Shown here: one piece after another, positions 8,240 through 16,121 of the stretch
Numbering within the stretch: position 1 is the stretch's first letter
Layout: each line of letters opens with the position of its first letter
Source: a candidate division FCPU426 bacterium
GTDB lineage: Bacteria; Oederibacteriota; Muellerivitia; Muellerivitales; Muellerivitaceae
Assembly: GCA_027452205.1 (NCBI GenBank)
Contig: DAIDGV010000024.1
Location: 342,750-406,749, forward strand
DNA length: 64,000 bases
Reading direction: 5' to 3'
Program-made: the position numbers and the translations under genes
The notes under the pieces: model-generated
Database searches by the model: none
What the model was told of the DNA's origin: nothing
What the model saw: only the letters and a program-made list of their open reading frames with translations

Positions 8240-8902
8240 ATGGACTTACACCAAATTTTGGATTACTTCCTGCACCTGAACAAGAATTTGGCCGAATTCA
8301 ACGCCCAGCACGGGCTTTGGACCTATGGCTTGTTGTTCTTGATCATCTTCTGTGAGACCGGCTTGGTGGTGACGCCCTTCTTGCCCGGGGATTCGCTCTT
8401 TTTCGCCGCCGGGGCCCTGTCCGCCAGCGGCGGGCTGAACATCTTCACCGTTTATCTGCTCATGACCGGCGCCGCCCTCCTGGGCGATAACGCCAACTAT
8501 TGGATCGGCCGTTCCTTCGGCAAGCCCGTCAGCAAACTGGTCAAGGCCAAGCACATCGAAGAGACCCACAAGTTTTACGAAAAGCATGGCGTGCTCACCC
8601 TGGTCATCGCCCAATTCGTTCCCATCATCCGCACCTTCGCGCCCTTCGTGGCGGGCCTAGGCAAGATGACCTATTCCAAGTTCGTCACTTTCAACCTGAT
8701 CGGCGTGCTGTCCTGGGCCACCCTCTTTTCATGGAGCGGTTATTTCTTCGGCAATCTGGATGTGGTGAAGGAGAATTTCCACTACGTGATCCTGGGCATC
8801 ATCGCGGTCTCCCTGCTGCCCATCGTTTATGAATTGGGAAAGGTTTTCTTAGGTTCCAAATCCGCCCCGGCTGCCGCCAAGGGCAAGAAAAAGAAGAAAT
8901 AG
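8240..8902 (+). CDS. DedA-family membrane protein (SNARE-associated/VTT domain)
   Basis: 220 residues with five or six hydrophobic segments. Family hallmarks are the re-entrant loop FCETGLVVTPFLPGDSLFFA (about 38-57) and the second loop FVPIIRTFAPFVAGLGKM with the essential Arg/Phe-Ala-Pro pattern. DedA proteins support envelope lipid recycling; several act as undecaprenyl-phosphate or phosphatidylethanolamine flippases. The C-terminus is a basic Lys tail (KGKKKKK). TGAGG lies five bases before the ATG. It is single, between two unrelated operons. The transported lipid cannot be inferred. Confidence 0.93.
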   Translation: MDLHQILDYFLHLNKNLAEFNAQHGLWTYGLLFLIIFCETGLVVTPFLPGDSLFFAAGALSASGGLNIFTVYLLMTGAALLGDNANYWIGRSFGKPVSKLVKAKHIEETHKFYEKHGVLTLVIAQFVPIIRTFAPFVAGLGKMTYSKFVTFNLIGVLSWATLFSWSGYFFGNLDVVKENFHYVILGIIAVSLLPIVYELGKVFLGSKSAPAAAKGKKKKK

Positions 8903-9010
8903 GCTCCCTTCGCCACAACCGAGCGCCCGCGATCCGGGGTATAATTGCGAGTAGTCATTCCTTTGGATCGCCGGACCGCTAGGCCTCAAGGCGGCTGGCC
9001 GAGGTTTTCC

Positions 9011-11086
9011 ATGTCCACGACTTTTCTCTACCAATGGGCCCGGATCGGCTCCTTTCTTTTCTTTTTCGGGATGACTTCCTTTCTCCAGGCCGCCACTCAA
9101 CAACTTAAAGGCCATATCCCCCTGGAAGTCGCCAGGGCCCCCTTCTTAGGGGCCATGGACACGACCCAAAGTTTGGACCTGTCCATTGGCTTACCCCTTC
9201 GCAACACCGATCAGTTGAACCAGTTGTTGAAAGATCTCTACGACCCGAAGAGCGTCTATTACCGGCATTTCTTGACCCCGGACCAATTCACCGCCCAATT
9301 CGGCCCGTCGCCCTCGGATTACCAAGCAGTTATGGATTTTGCCCAAGCCCATCATTTAGCCGTGACTCGCGTCCAAGCCAACCGGTTATTGGTGGATGTG
9401 CAAGGCTCGGTAGATGACATCCAAAAGACCTTTCACGTTCATCTGAACCGCTATCAAAGAACTGATGGCACCGAATTTCACGCACCGGACCAAGAACCTT
9501 CCGTGGACTTGGACATTCCCATCGGGCACGTGAGCAATTTGGAGGATTTTCAAAGACCCCGGCCCGGCTACGCGACTTCCGGTCTGCGCCGGCAGTTTTC
9601 TTCTTCCTTCAGTCCTTCCATCAACGGGGGGACCAGTCCTTATTCCTCAGGGGATTATTTCGGCACAGACTATCGGAACGCTTATGTGCCCGGTTGTATC
9701 ACTTCCTCTTTTCAAGGCCAAGGACAGGCAGTCGCTCTGGTGGAATTTGACCGTTACAACTCGTCTGATGTCACAAACTATGCCAATGCGGCTACCTTGG
9801 GCTCACCTGCCATTAATAATATTGGAATCGACGGCTTTAGTGCTATCAGTGGCACTCCTGTCATTTCCGGTGACGATGGCGAGATCGTTTTGGATATTGA
9901 GATGGTCATCTCCATGGCGAAGTCCGCTGTCGTGAACGTTTATGAAGATGATCCTCGTGACAGCAACGCCCAAGCGGACGATCTTTTGAACAAAATTGCC
10001 ATCGATAACACAGCCAAGCAGATCAGTTGTTCTTGGACGGGCTTTGGCGACAGCAATACCGCCGGTATCTTGGCGGAATATGTCGCCCAAGGTCAGTCCT
10101 TCTTCCAGGCCGCGGGTGACCTGGGCGCTTATACTTCATCCGACCCCAAAGCTTCGGTTCCAAATCCTATTGACCTTACATCCAACATGACGGTCGTCGG
10201 CGGCACCCAATTGAGCACATCAAACGGACCTACCTATCAATCGGAATCCGTTTGGAACTCTTCACCAGGGGCCACAGCCACGGCTATTCCAACACCTCCT
10301 AATGCTGTTAGTGGTGGTGGTATTTGCACCGGTGTTCTTGCCATACCAACCTATCAAATACCCTTCAATACGAATGGCGCTTCTTCCAGTTGGCGGAACA
10401 TCCCAGATGTGTCAATGGTTGCTATCGGCATCGATATTTATTGGGGTAGTCCCGACACGAATGTCGGCGGCACCAGCGCCGCCGCCCCTCTTTGGGCCGG
10501 ACTCATGGCTTTGATCAATCAGGAAGCCAGCCAATTCACAAAAGGACCGATCGGATTCCTGAACCCTTACCTTTACACTTTGGCCAATAATGGAGGTGTC
10601 TATACCGGTACTGATTTCCATGACGTGCAATCAGGCAACAATAACTACTGGGGTACCCAACCGGTATCCTTCGCTGCTGCCACACCTGGTTACGACTTAG
10701 CCACTGGTTTGGGCAGCCCCAATTGCAACTTGGTCAACAATCTCATCGGCCTGGTCCCCACCAACACCATTACCCCCACGCCCACCAACAGCCCTACCGT
10801 GACCAACACTCCCCTGCCGCCCACCACGACCAGTTATTATGTTTATCCCCAGCCCGCCCATGGCCAAGTCTCTATCGCTTACAACTCCGATTCGGTGCAA
10901 TCCATCAAGATCACCGTTTATAACCTAGTGGGTCAGTTGGTGGGCACCTTCACGGACAACGCGGTGGTCTCCAACCAGAACCGCACCACCCTTTCCCTGA
11001 CCGGCTTCGCCCCGGGCGTTTATTATTTCGTGATGACCGGGTCCGCGGGCTTGACCACCAAAGGCAAATTCTTGGCGGAGCCCTGA
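9011..11086 (+). CDS. Secreted S53 sedolisin-family serine-carboxyl peptidase with C-terminal sorting-like domain
   Basis: 691 residues. A signal-like N-terminus is followed by a pro-kumamolisin activation domain (about 35-200) and the catalytic domain. Catalytic residues fit S53: Glu291 and Asp295 in GEIVLDIE, oxyanion Asp370 in AAGDLGAY, and nucleophile Ser489 in GGTSAAAP. A calcium-loop motif follows (FHDVQSG, then PGYDLATGLGSP). After a Pro/Thr linker the last ~85 residues (YVYPQPAHGQVSIAYN, KITVYNLVGQLV, GFAPGVYYFVMTG) resemble a Por-type secretion tail or FlgD-like Ig domain. Sedolisins are usually acid-active. GAGG precedes the ATG at 9011; an in-frame upstream ATG lacks a ribosome site. 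The stop overlaps the next start (TGATG). Confidence 0.92.
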   Translation: MSTTFLYQWARIGSFLFFFGMTSFLQAATQQLKGHIPLEVARAPFLGAMDTTQSLDLSIGLPLRNTDQLNQLLKDLYDPKSVYYRHFLTPDQFTAQFGPSPSDYQAVMDFAQAHHLAVTRVQANRLLVDVQGSVDDIQKTFHVHLNRYQRTDGTEFHAPDQEPSVDLDIPIGHVSNLEDFQRPRPGYATSGLRRQFSSSFSPSINGGTSPYSSGDYFGTDYRNAYVPGCITSSFQGQGQAVALVEFDRYNSSDVTNYANAATLGSPAINNIGIDGFSAISGTPVISGDDGEIVLDIEMVISMAKSAVVNVYEDDPRDSNAQADDLLNKIAIDNTAKQISCSWTGFGDSNTAGILAEYVAQGQSFFQAAGDLGAYTSSDPKASVPNPIDLTSNMTVVGGTQLSTSNGPTYQSESVWNSSPGATATAIPTPPNAVSGGGICTGVLAIPTYQIPFNTNGASSSWRNIPDVSMVAIGIDIYWGSPDTNVGGTSAAAPLWAGLMALINQEASQFTKGPIGFLNPYLYTLANNGGVYTGTDFHDVQSGNNNYWGTQPVSFAAATPGYDLATGLGSPNCNLVNNLIGLVPTNTITPTPTNSPTVTNTPLPPTTTSYYVYPQPAHGQVSIAYNSDSVQSIKITVYNLVGQLVGTFTDNAVVSNQNRTTLSLTGFAPGVYYFVMTGSAGLTTKGKFLAEP

Positions 11087-12417
11087 TGAAGGACCGCTAT
11101 GGATGGCTTTTACTTTTAGGCTTTTGGGTCCTGCCCTGGGTGGGCCAAGCCCAGACCCTTTCTACTGCCGGTGAGGCTTTGACCTCCATGGACCTGCCTG
11201 CGGGGCCCAAGGCCACCGCTTTGGGCGGGGCCTTCAGCGCCTGGGCCGATGACACCAGCGCCATCTATTGGAACCCCGCCGGGATGGCCTTTTTCCCGAA
11301 GGTGCAAATTCAGACCGCGTTCAACCAATGGTTCCAGGATTCTTTTTATCAGGATATTGGGGGCGTTCTGCCCCAGGATTGGGGAGCCTTAGGCGGCCGC
11401 ATTTCCTATATCAACTTGGGTTCTTTTACCGGCCGGGATGTCTTTGGTTATACCAACGGGTTCACCTATTCACCCGAGGATTGGGGTGGCACCTTTGCCG
11501 CCGCCACGAAGCTGGGATCTTTGGCCTTGGGCTTGGCGGCCAAGGGTTACGCCGAATTGTTGCCCAATTACGACTACGGCGCCTTTGGCTTGGACGCGGG
11601 CGCTTTATTGCGGACGGGTTTTCTCAGCCTTTCAGCGGGTGTCCGCAACATCGGGTTGATCTCCAATTACGCTTTCCCCACCGAGGCTTACACCGGCGGC
11701 GCGCTGGCCTGGGACGTCGGCCCCGTGAATATCCATTTTGCCACCGACGCCAATTTCACCACCCAGGGTGACGCGCTGCACCATGGCGTGGAACTGGGCT
11801 TTCAAAAGACCGTCTTCCTCCGGGCGGGTTATCAATGGTTCCTCACGCCCCTGGCGGACCAGACCCAGACGGGCTTCAGCGGCGGCGCGGGCCTGGACCT
11901 GTCCGGATTTACCTTGGATTACGCTTGGGTGACCTACGGTAATTTAGGGAACACCAATCAGGTTGCCATTGGGTATTGGTTCGACCTGCCCACAGCCCAA
12001 ACCACGCCCGTCGATGATGACGAGGATTATGGGACAACTCCCGTAAAACCGCAGAATACCCGTACTGCCGGAGTCATCGCCACACCCCAACCGACCGCGA
12101 CCCCCGCTGTGAACCTGGATCAATTGGGCATCCAAGAGGTCTATCATCTGGGGATCGCCGCTTATAAGGACAAGAACTACGACCAAGCGGCCCTTTACTT
12201 CAAGAGCGCCGCGGCCAAGGTCGCCGGCGCGGGGGAAAAGACCTACAAATCCCAGGCCAATATCATGCTGGGGGTGATCTACGAGTACCATCAGACAAGC
12301 CCGGACCATTTGGCCACCGCGATCCGTTATTACCAGGCAGCGGTGGACCTGGACCCTTCCAACACCACCGTGCAAAAGCATTTGGATGAATTAGGGACCG
12401 CGAACCCCTCGAACTGA
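11086..12417 (+). CDS. PorV/PorQ-like outer-membrane barrel with C-terminal TPR region
   Basis: 443 residues: signal peptide (1-22), then a barrel beginning with the motif KATALGGAFSAWADDTSAIYWNPAG typical of PorV/PorQ and long-chain fatty-acid-transporter-like barrels. Repeated Gly/aromatic strands run to about residue 305. A Pro/Thr linker leads to a C-terminal stretch with one or two TPR helices (about 345-443). Its start codon overlaps the stop of the S53 protease, so the two are co-translated. In Bacteroidota PorV shuttles cargo carrying C-terminal sorting domains, so a dedicated partner for the protease is plausible but unproven. TPR fusion is unusual for PorV itself. Confidence 0.8.
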   Translation: MKDRYGWLLLLGFWVLPWVGQAQTLSTAGEALTSMDLPAGPKATALGGAFSAWADDTSAIYWNPAGMAFFPKVQIQTAFNQWFQDSFYQDIGGVLPQDWGALGGRISYINLGSFTGRDVFGYTNGFTYSPEDWGGTFAAATKLGSLALGLAAKGYAELLPNYDYGAFGLDAGALLRTGFLSLSAGVRNIGLISNYAFPTEAYTGGALAWDVGPVNIHFATDANFTTQGDALHHGVELGFQKTVFLRAGYQWFLTPLADQTQTGFSGGAGLDLSGFTLDYAWVTYGNLGNTNQVAIGYWFDLPTAQTTPVDDDEDYGTTPVKPQNTRTAGVIATPQPTATPAVNLDQLGIQEVYHLGIAAYKDKNYDQAALYFKSAAAKVAGAGEKTYKSQANIMLGVIYEYHQTSPDHLATAIRYYQAAVDLDPSNTTVQKHLDELGTANPSN

Positions 12418-12571
12418 CAGGGAAAATCCTCAGGGAATTAAATCCTTAACTTTCTTAAGGCAAAGCAACCAACAACGGGCTTGAACCAGAACCTACAGAT
12501 CCTCGCTTCGGTCGGTCGAAAAACCCTACCCCCAACTACCCACTAAAACAGCGACAAACAACAAGGCTGTC

Positions 12572-12728
12572 TTAGCCACAGATGCCCCTCAAATCAAAAT
12601 AAACACAAATAATGATCGTGGGGCTATACCGATCTCAATTGAAGTTTTATGAAAGATCGGTATGCAGGGGATATAACAACAATTCATAATTCAGAATTAT
12701 GGTTTTTATGTACCCCCCCCTGCGGCCG
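12572..12728. repeat. Composite palindromic element, copy 2, in the 387-bp gap 12418-12804
   Basis: Starts TTAGCCACAGATGC like the other family members. It contains the AATGATCGTGGGGCTAT block, a perfect ATACCGATCT/AGATCGGTAT hairpin and ATGCAGGGGATA at 12662-12673. The AT-rich segment after that (12674-12710) matches the reverse complement of the corresponding segment at 8075-8124, with a short deletion. The right end has decayed to a C-run. The rest of the gap holds only a small CCTTAA/TTAAGG hairpin near 12432 and no gene that I can support. Confidence 0.75.
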
Positions 12729-12804
12729 AATAGTTCCTTTTATTTTCATTCCCGTTCCCTGGATTCGATTTCATAATGCCTTCAACACGCTTGCCGGGGG
12801 CCGA

Positions 12805-14520
12805 ATGAATTCAACCGATGGCCGTAAATTATCTTGGTCGAAGGCCGTTTCCAAGGCCGAGAGGTTCCTCGGTAAAAGACCTTTCCTCGGTTCCTTCATT
12901 CTGGCGTTGCTTCTTTGCTCGTCGATCCTCGTTTTCATCAAGCCTTTTTTTGAGTGGGACGACGACTACTATGTCCGTTTTTTATTGAAGGGGGTCGTTT
13001 TAAGCTCCGTCCCCAGTGAGCTTAATTACCTCGAAAACCCGCTTCTATGCCTGTTCTTGAAGAACCTTTACGGCTTCTTCCCGGGCGTCGAATGGTACGG
13101 ATCTTTTTTTGTATTTTCCCAATTCCTCTCGGTTTGGGCCCTTCTGGCCGCGTTCAACCTGGGGACGAACCGATGCCTGAAATCGGTCCTCTTCATCGTC
13201 GGCTGCGCCCTCCTGGAAGTGAGCTTCATAACCGAACTGCAATGGACGACCGTCGCCACTTCCGCGGCCATCGGGGCATTTTTGCTTTTCGCCGCCATCT
13301 TAAAAAAGGGGAAAACGCGCCATTTCAACCGGGCCCTCGGCCTTGTCTTTGTTTTGTGTGTCATCTCGATCTTGGTCCGTCCGGATTCCTTTTTGCTCAT
13401 TGCGGTCGCGGGCCTTCCCGGATTCATCTACTGGGCCAAAAAGATCGGACGGTCCTTTTACCGCCGGGACATCATCCTGTTTTCCATCCTGACCGCGGTC
13501 GTATCCCTGGGCTTGGTGGCGTTCGACGATTACTGCTATTTTCAAGACGACGCTTGGCGGAATTCACTGGATATTTTTAAGCAACATAACGAGTTGTTCG
13601 ACTTTCGGGACCCGGTTTATACCCCCCAAACGAGGCCGTTCTTTGATTCGATCGGCTGGTCCGCGAACGATCTCGCCCTTTTTAAATATGACTATTTCAT
13701 GGACCCCGGCACCTATAGCCTGGAAAAGCTCCGGCTTTTGAACGACCACTTCCCCCAATTCGGCTTTGATAAAAGCGACCAAGATACCTTCGCAAAAATG
13801 TTCGCGGATATTCGTTTTCAAACGGCCCTATTGTTCATCGGATCCACCTTGTTCCTTCTTCAGGCGGAGGCTTTTCACTTCATCCTGCTGGATATCCTTT
13901 GGACCGCCGTCCTGCTTTGCTTTTGTCACTGGTATCTAAAGCTCCCTTCCCGTATTTTTCTTCCTTGCCTCTTTTTACTGGGCAACCTGTCGGTCTTTCT
14001 CGTCCCCAAAGGACAGAAAAACCTCAAAGATCCCTTGGACCGGGCTTTCGATAAATTGAAGTTCATCCCCATGATCCTCGTTTTCTTTTTCGCCTGCCGC
14101 GCCCTTTCGATCGCCGGCTTGGTGCATCTTCGCCAGGATCGGTTGGAACAGGATTTCAGGGCCTCGGTAAAGGCCTTAGATCCCCAAGACGACCAAATTT
14201 TCGTGACTTGGGGCGGTTCCTTCCCCTACGCCAAAAACGGGGCTTTTGACGGCGATGGCTTCCTCAAACATTTTCACGCGGTCTCGTTGGATTGGTTTCA
14301 ACGCTCCCCCACCACGCAGGACATGATGATCCAATATGGGCTGAGGAATGTTTTTAAGGATTTGGTCGATAACCCAAAGGCGTTCTTGATCTGCGATCCG
14401 GAAGAATTGAATTTGTACAGGTCGTATATGAATGAAAAATTCGGGGAGAAGGTCCTGTTCCAGCCTTATTTCAACTCGGCCCAATTCACGGTGTATCGGG
14501 TTTTGTCGGTCAAAAAATAA
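12805..14520 (+). CDS. Polytopic membrane protein, GT-C glycosyltransferase-like
   Basis: 571 residues with about ten hydrophobic segments in the first ~450 residues and a soluble C-terminal region (about 480-571). The first extracytoplasmic loop begins FEWDDDYYVRF, an acidic pair just after helix 1 that resembles the catalytic loop of GT-C enzymes. I do not recognise a specific family. The start at 12805 was chosen because 52 additional in-frame residues would be translated from the repeat element upstream and look unnatural; GGGGG precedes the ATG weakly. It stands alone. Its Phe/Leu-rich composition resembles other polyprenyl-sugar transferases in the window. Function unassigned. Confidence 0.7.
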   Translation: MNSTDGRKLSWSKAVSKAERFLGKRPFLGSFILALLLCSSILVFIKPFFEWDDDYYVRFLLKGVVLSSVPSELNYLENPLLCLFLKNLYGFFPGVEWYGSFFVFSQFLSVWALLAAFNLGTNRCLKSVLFIVGCALLEVSFITELQWTTVATSAAIGAFLLFAAILKKGKTRHFNRALGLVFVLCVISILVRPDSFLLIAVAGLPGFIYWAKKIGRSFYRRDIILFSILTAVVSLGLVAFDDYCYFQDDAWRNSLDIFKQHNELFDFRDPVYTPQTRPFFDSIGWSANDLALFKYDYFMDPGTYSLEKLRLLNDHFPQFGFDKSDQDTFAKMFADIRFQTALLFIGSTLFLLQAEAFHFILLDILWTAVLLCFCHWYLKLPSRIFLPCLFLLGNLSVFLVPKGQKNLKDPLDRAFDKLKFIPMILVFFFACRALSIAGLVHLRQDRLEQDFRASVKALDPQDDQIFVTWGGSFPYAKNGAFDGDGFLKHFHAVSLDWFQRSPTTQDMMIQYGLRNVFKDLVDNPKAFLICDPEELNLYRSYMNEKFGEKVLFQPYFNSAQFTVYRVLSVKK

Positions 14521-14551
14521 AAACTCGATGGGCGGTAAAGAAAACCAAGAC

Positions 14552-14584
14552 TTATCGGCGTCCATCTGCCTTCATCGGCGGCTA
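14552..14584. repeat. Diverged half copy of the CCACAGATGAACACGG repeat
   Basis: TTATCGGCGTCCATCTGCC and the bases after it match the reverse complement of the left arm of the element at 27059-27133 at about 25 of 32 positions. It lies between the membrane-protein gene and phhB. Confidence 0.55.
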
Positions 14585-14631
14585 AAAGACTTGTTTTTGA
14601 CGTTGTTTGACGAAGTTAAGTAGGTAATTCC

Positions 14632-14967
14632 CTAAGTTTTGGCCGAGATCAAGGCATCTATTTTAGCCGCGCAGATGAAGTCGTTCTCGGACAGCCCGCC
14701 GATGGCGTGGGTCGAATAGCGCACCTTGCACTTCTTGTAGGAAACTTCCAGGTCCGGGTGATGGTCCTCTTGGTGGGCGATATAGGCCGCCGCGTTCACG
14801 AAAGCCCTGGTCTCGTGGAAATTGTGGAAGGTAAAAGTTTTCTGTATCTCCGTGCCTACTTGTTCCCAACCGGGAAGTTCGGATAAATAACCCTTCACCA
14901 TCACTTCATTCAGCGGTTGGGTGCCGCCCCCGCAGGGTTCGCATTTTCGCGCGGACAGTTCGGTCAT
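14632..14967 (-). CDS. phhB: Pterin-4a-carbinolamine dehydratase
   Basis: 111 residues, standard for the PCD/DCoH family. It dehydrates 4a-hydroxytetrahydrobiopterin after aromatic hydroxylation and is cytosolic. The diagnostic motif is complete: AYIAHQEDHHPDLEVSY followed by VRYSTHAIGGLSENDF, including the catalytic His pair and downstream His. The N-terminus ARKCEPCGGG has a small Cys pair sometimes seen in the family. It starts only four bases after the last pilin-like gene's stop, so it is probably co-transcribed with the pilus genes. That is a puzzling association, and no phenylalanine hydroxylase gene is in the window. Confidence 0.95.
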   Translation of the reverse strand: MTELSARKCEPCGGGTQPLNEVMVKGYLSELPGWEQVGTEIQKTFTFHNFHETRAFVNAAAYIAHQEDHHPDLEVSYKKCKVRYSTHAIGGLSENDFICAAKIDALISAKT

Positions 14968-14971
14968 GGCC

Positions 14972-16117
14972 TTACCAAATATCCCGGGCGTTGTTGACCG
15001 AGGTCGTGTCGTCCCAAACGAGACCGGATTTATTATTGCCTTGGGCCACCAGGACGCACCGGGTCAAGACCTGCATACCGCCGCTGGAACCCTTGATGCC
15101 CACCTCAAAACCGCCGGGGAAGGCATTGGGAACGCTAGACGCCGTGCAATAGGCGGGTATCTTGGGCGCCGAAGGGCTGGTGCCCAGGGCCGCGTAATTA
15201 CCCGGGATGCTGTAATTGAAACTGGCGATCGCACCCGAGTTCATGCGGCTTAAGGGATACCAATTGGCCATCGGAACGGTCAAAGAGGTCACCGATTGGG
15301 GAACGGACCCGGCCGCGAGGGTGTAGAAGGACCAGCCGGTCACCGCGCCCGAACCGTCCACCATGGTAAGGCCCGCTTGGGTCGGGTCATAGGCCAAGGT
15401 CATCCCTTGACTGACCAGATAATTGACGACGCTTTTTTCCAAAACGTTGTTGGAATCCGCGTTGGCCAGGTCCTGGATCTCAAAGGCGTCGGCGAACTGC
15501 ACGCTTTGCCACTCGATCAGCCAATAGGACGTAACGCCGGAGATGGGCTTCATGTCCCCCGCGCTGGACAAATAGTCGAAGTAGAACCGGTAAATATCCA
15601 AATTAACGGTACAAGGATATCCCCCGGAATTGGTCACCGAAGAGCCGCTGATGGTCAAGGGAGCCGTATAGGAAACCCCCTTGACGTACATGGACCGGTC
15701 CGTATCGGCGTAAAAAAGCGCGTTGCCGAACTCACTGGCCACCGCGTAAGCGGGGTCGAAGCTGACGGTGGCGCCGCTCTGGGCCGTGGCCAATTGATAG
15801 GTCGAAGGCGAACCCGAGAAGGTGGCCGGCGCGGGCGCCCCGCTGGCGACGATCGAAAGGCTGTTGATGATGGCCGTGGCGCCCGCGGTGTTCTGGTACA
15901 TGTGCTTGCTGCTGTTGACCTGTTCGTGGAAGTGCAGGGCCATCATTGCGTTGGTCTGTTTCAATTGAAGGTGCATTTCCACCTCGGACAGGCCCTGGTA
16001 ACAGATAGTAAAAAGCTGGGTCAGGGTGGGCACTAAAAGGCCCATGATGGAGATGGTGAGCATCAGCTCGATCATCGTCCAACCCTTGGGGCTTATGGGA
16101 GCGGACAACCGTTTCAT
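14972..16117 (-). CDS. PilW/PulJ-like minor prepilin
   Basis: 381 residues. The N-terminus has a type IV prepilin leader, basic then cleavage at Gly before WTMIELMLTISIMGLLVP, with Glu at mature position +5. The hydrophobic helix is followed by an amphipathic helix (LQLKQTNAMMALHFHEQ) and a long beta-rich, Ser/Thr/Ala-rich globular region. Minor pilins of this class initiate or cap pili or pseudopili. GGTGAGG overlaps the upstream stop, so translation is coupled to the giant pilin. The pilus motor and secretin are not in the window. Confidence 0.85.
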   Translation of the reverse strand: MKRLSAPISPKGWTMIELMLTISIMGLLVPTLTQLFTICYQGLSEVEMHLQLKQTNAMMALHFHEQVNSSKHMYQNTAGATAIINSLSIVASGAPAPATFSGSPSTYQLATAQSGATVSFDPAYAVASEFGNALFYADTDRSMYVKGVSYTAPLTISGSSVTNSGGYPCTVNLDIYRFYFDYLSSAGDMKPISGVTSYWLIEWQSVQFADAFEIQDLANADSNNVLEKSVVNYLVSQGMTLAYDPTQAGLTMVDGSGAVTGWSFYTLAAGSVPQSVTSLTVPMANWYPLSRMNSGAIASFNYSIPGNYAALGTSPSAPKIPAYCTASSVPNAFPGGFEVGIKGSSGGMQVLTRCVLVAQGNNKSGLVWDDTTSVNNARDIW

Positions 16118-16121
16118 GTCC

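Noticed and set aside
12649-12804. Upstream start for the membrane protein at 12805
   Set aside because: The extra 52 residues come from the palindromic repeat and read as non-protein; the ATG at 12805 begins the plausible N-terminus.
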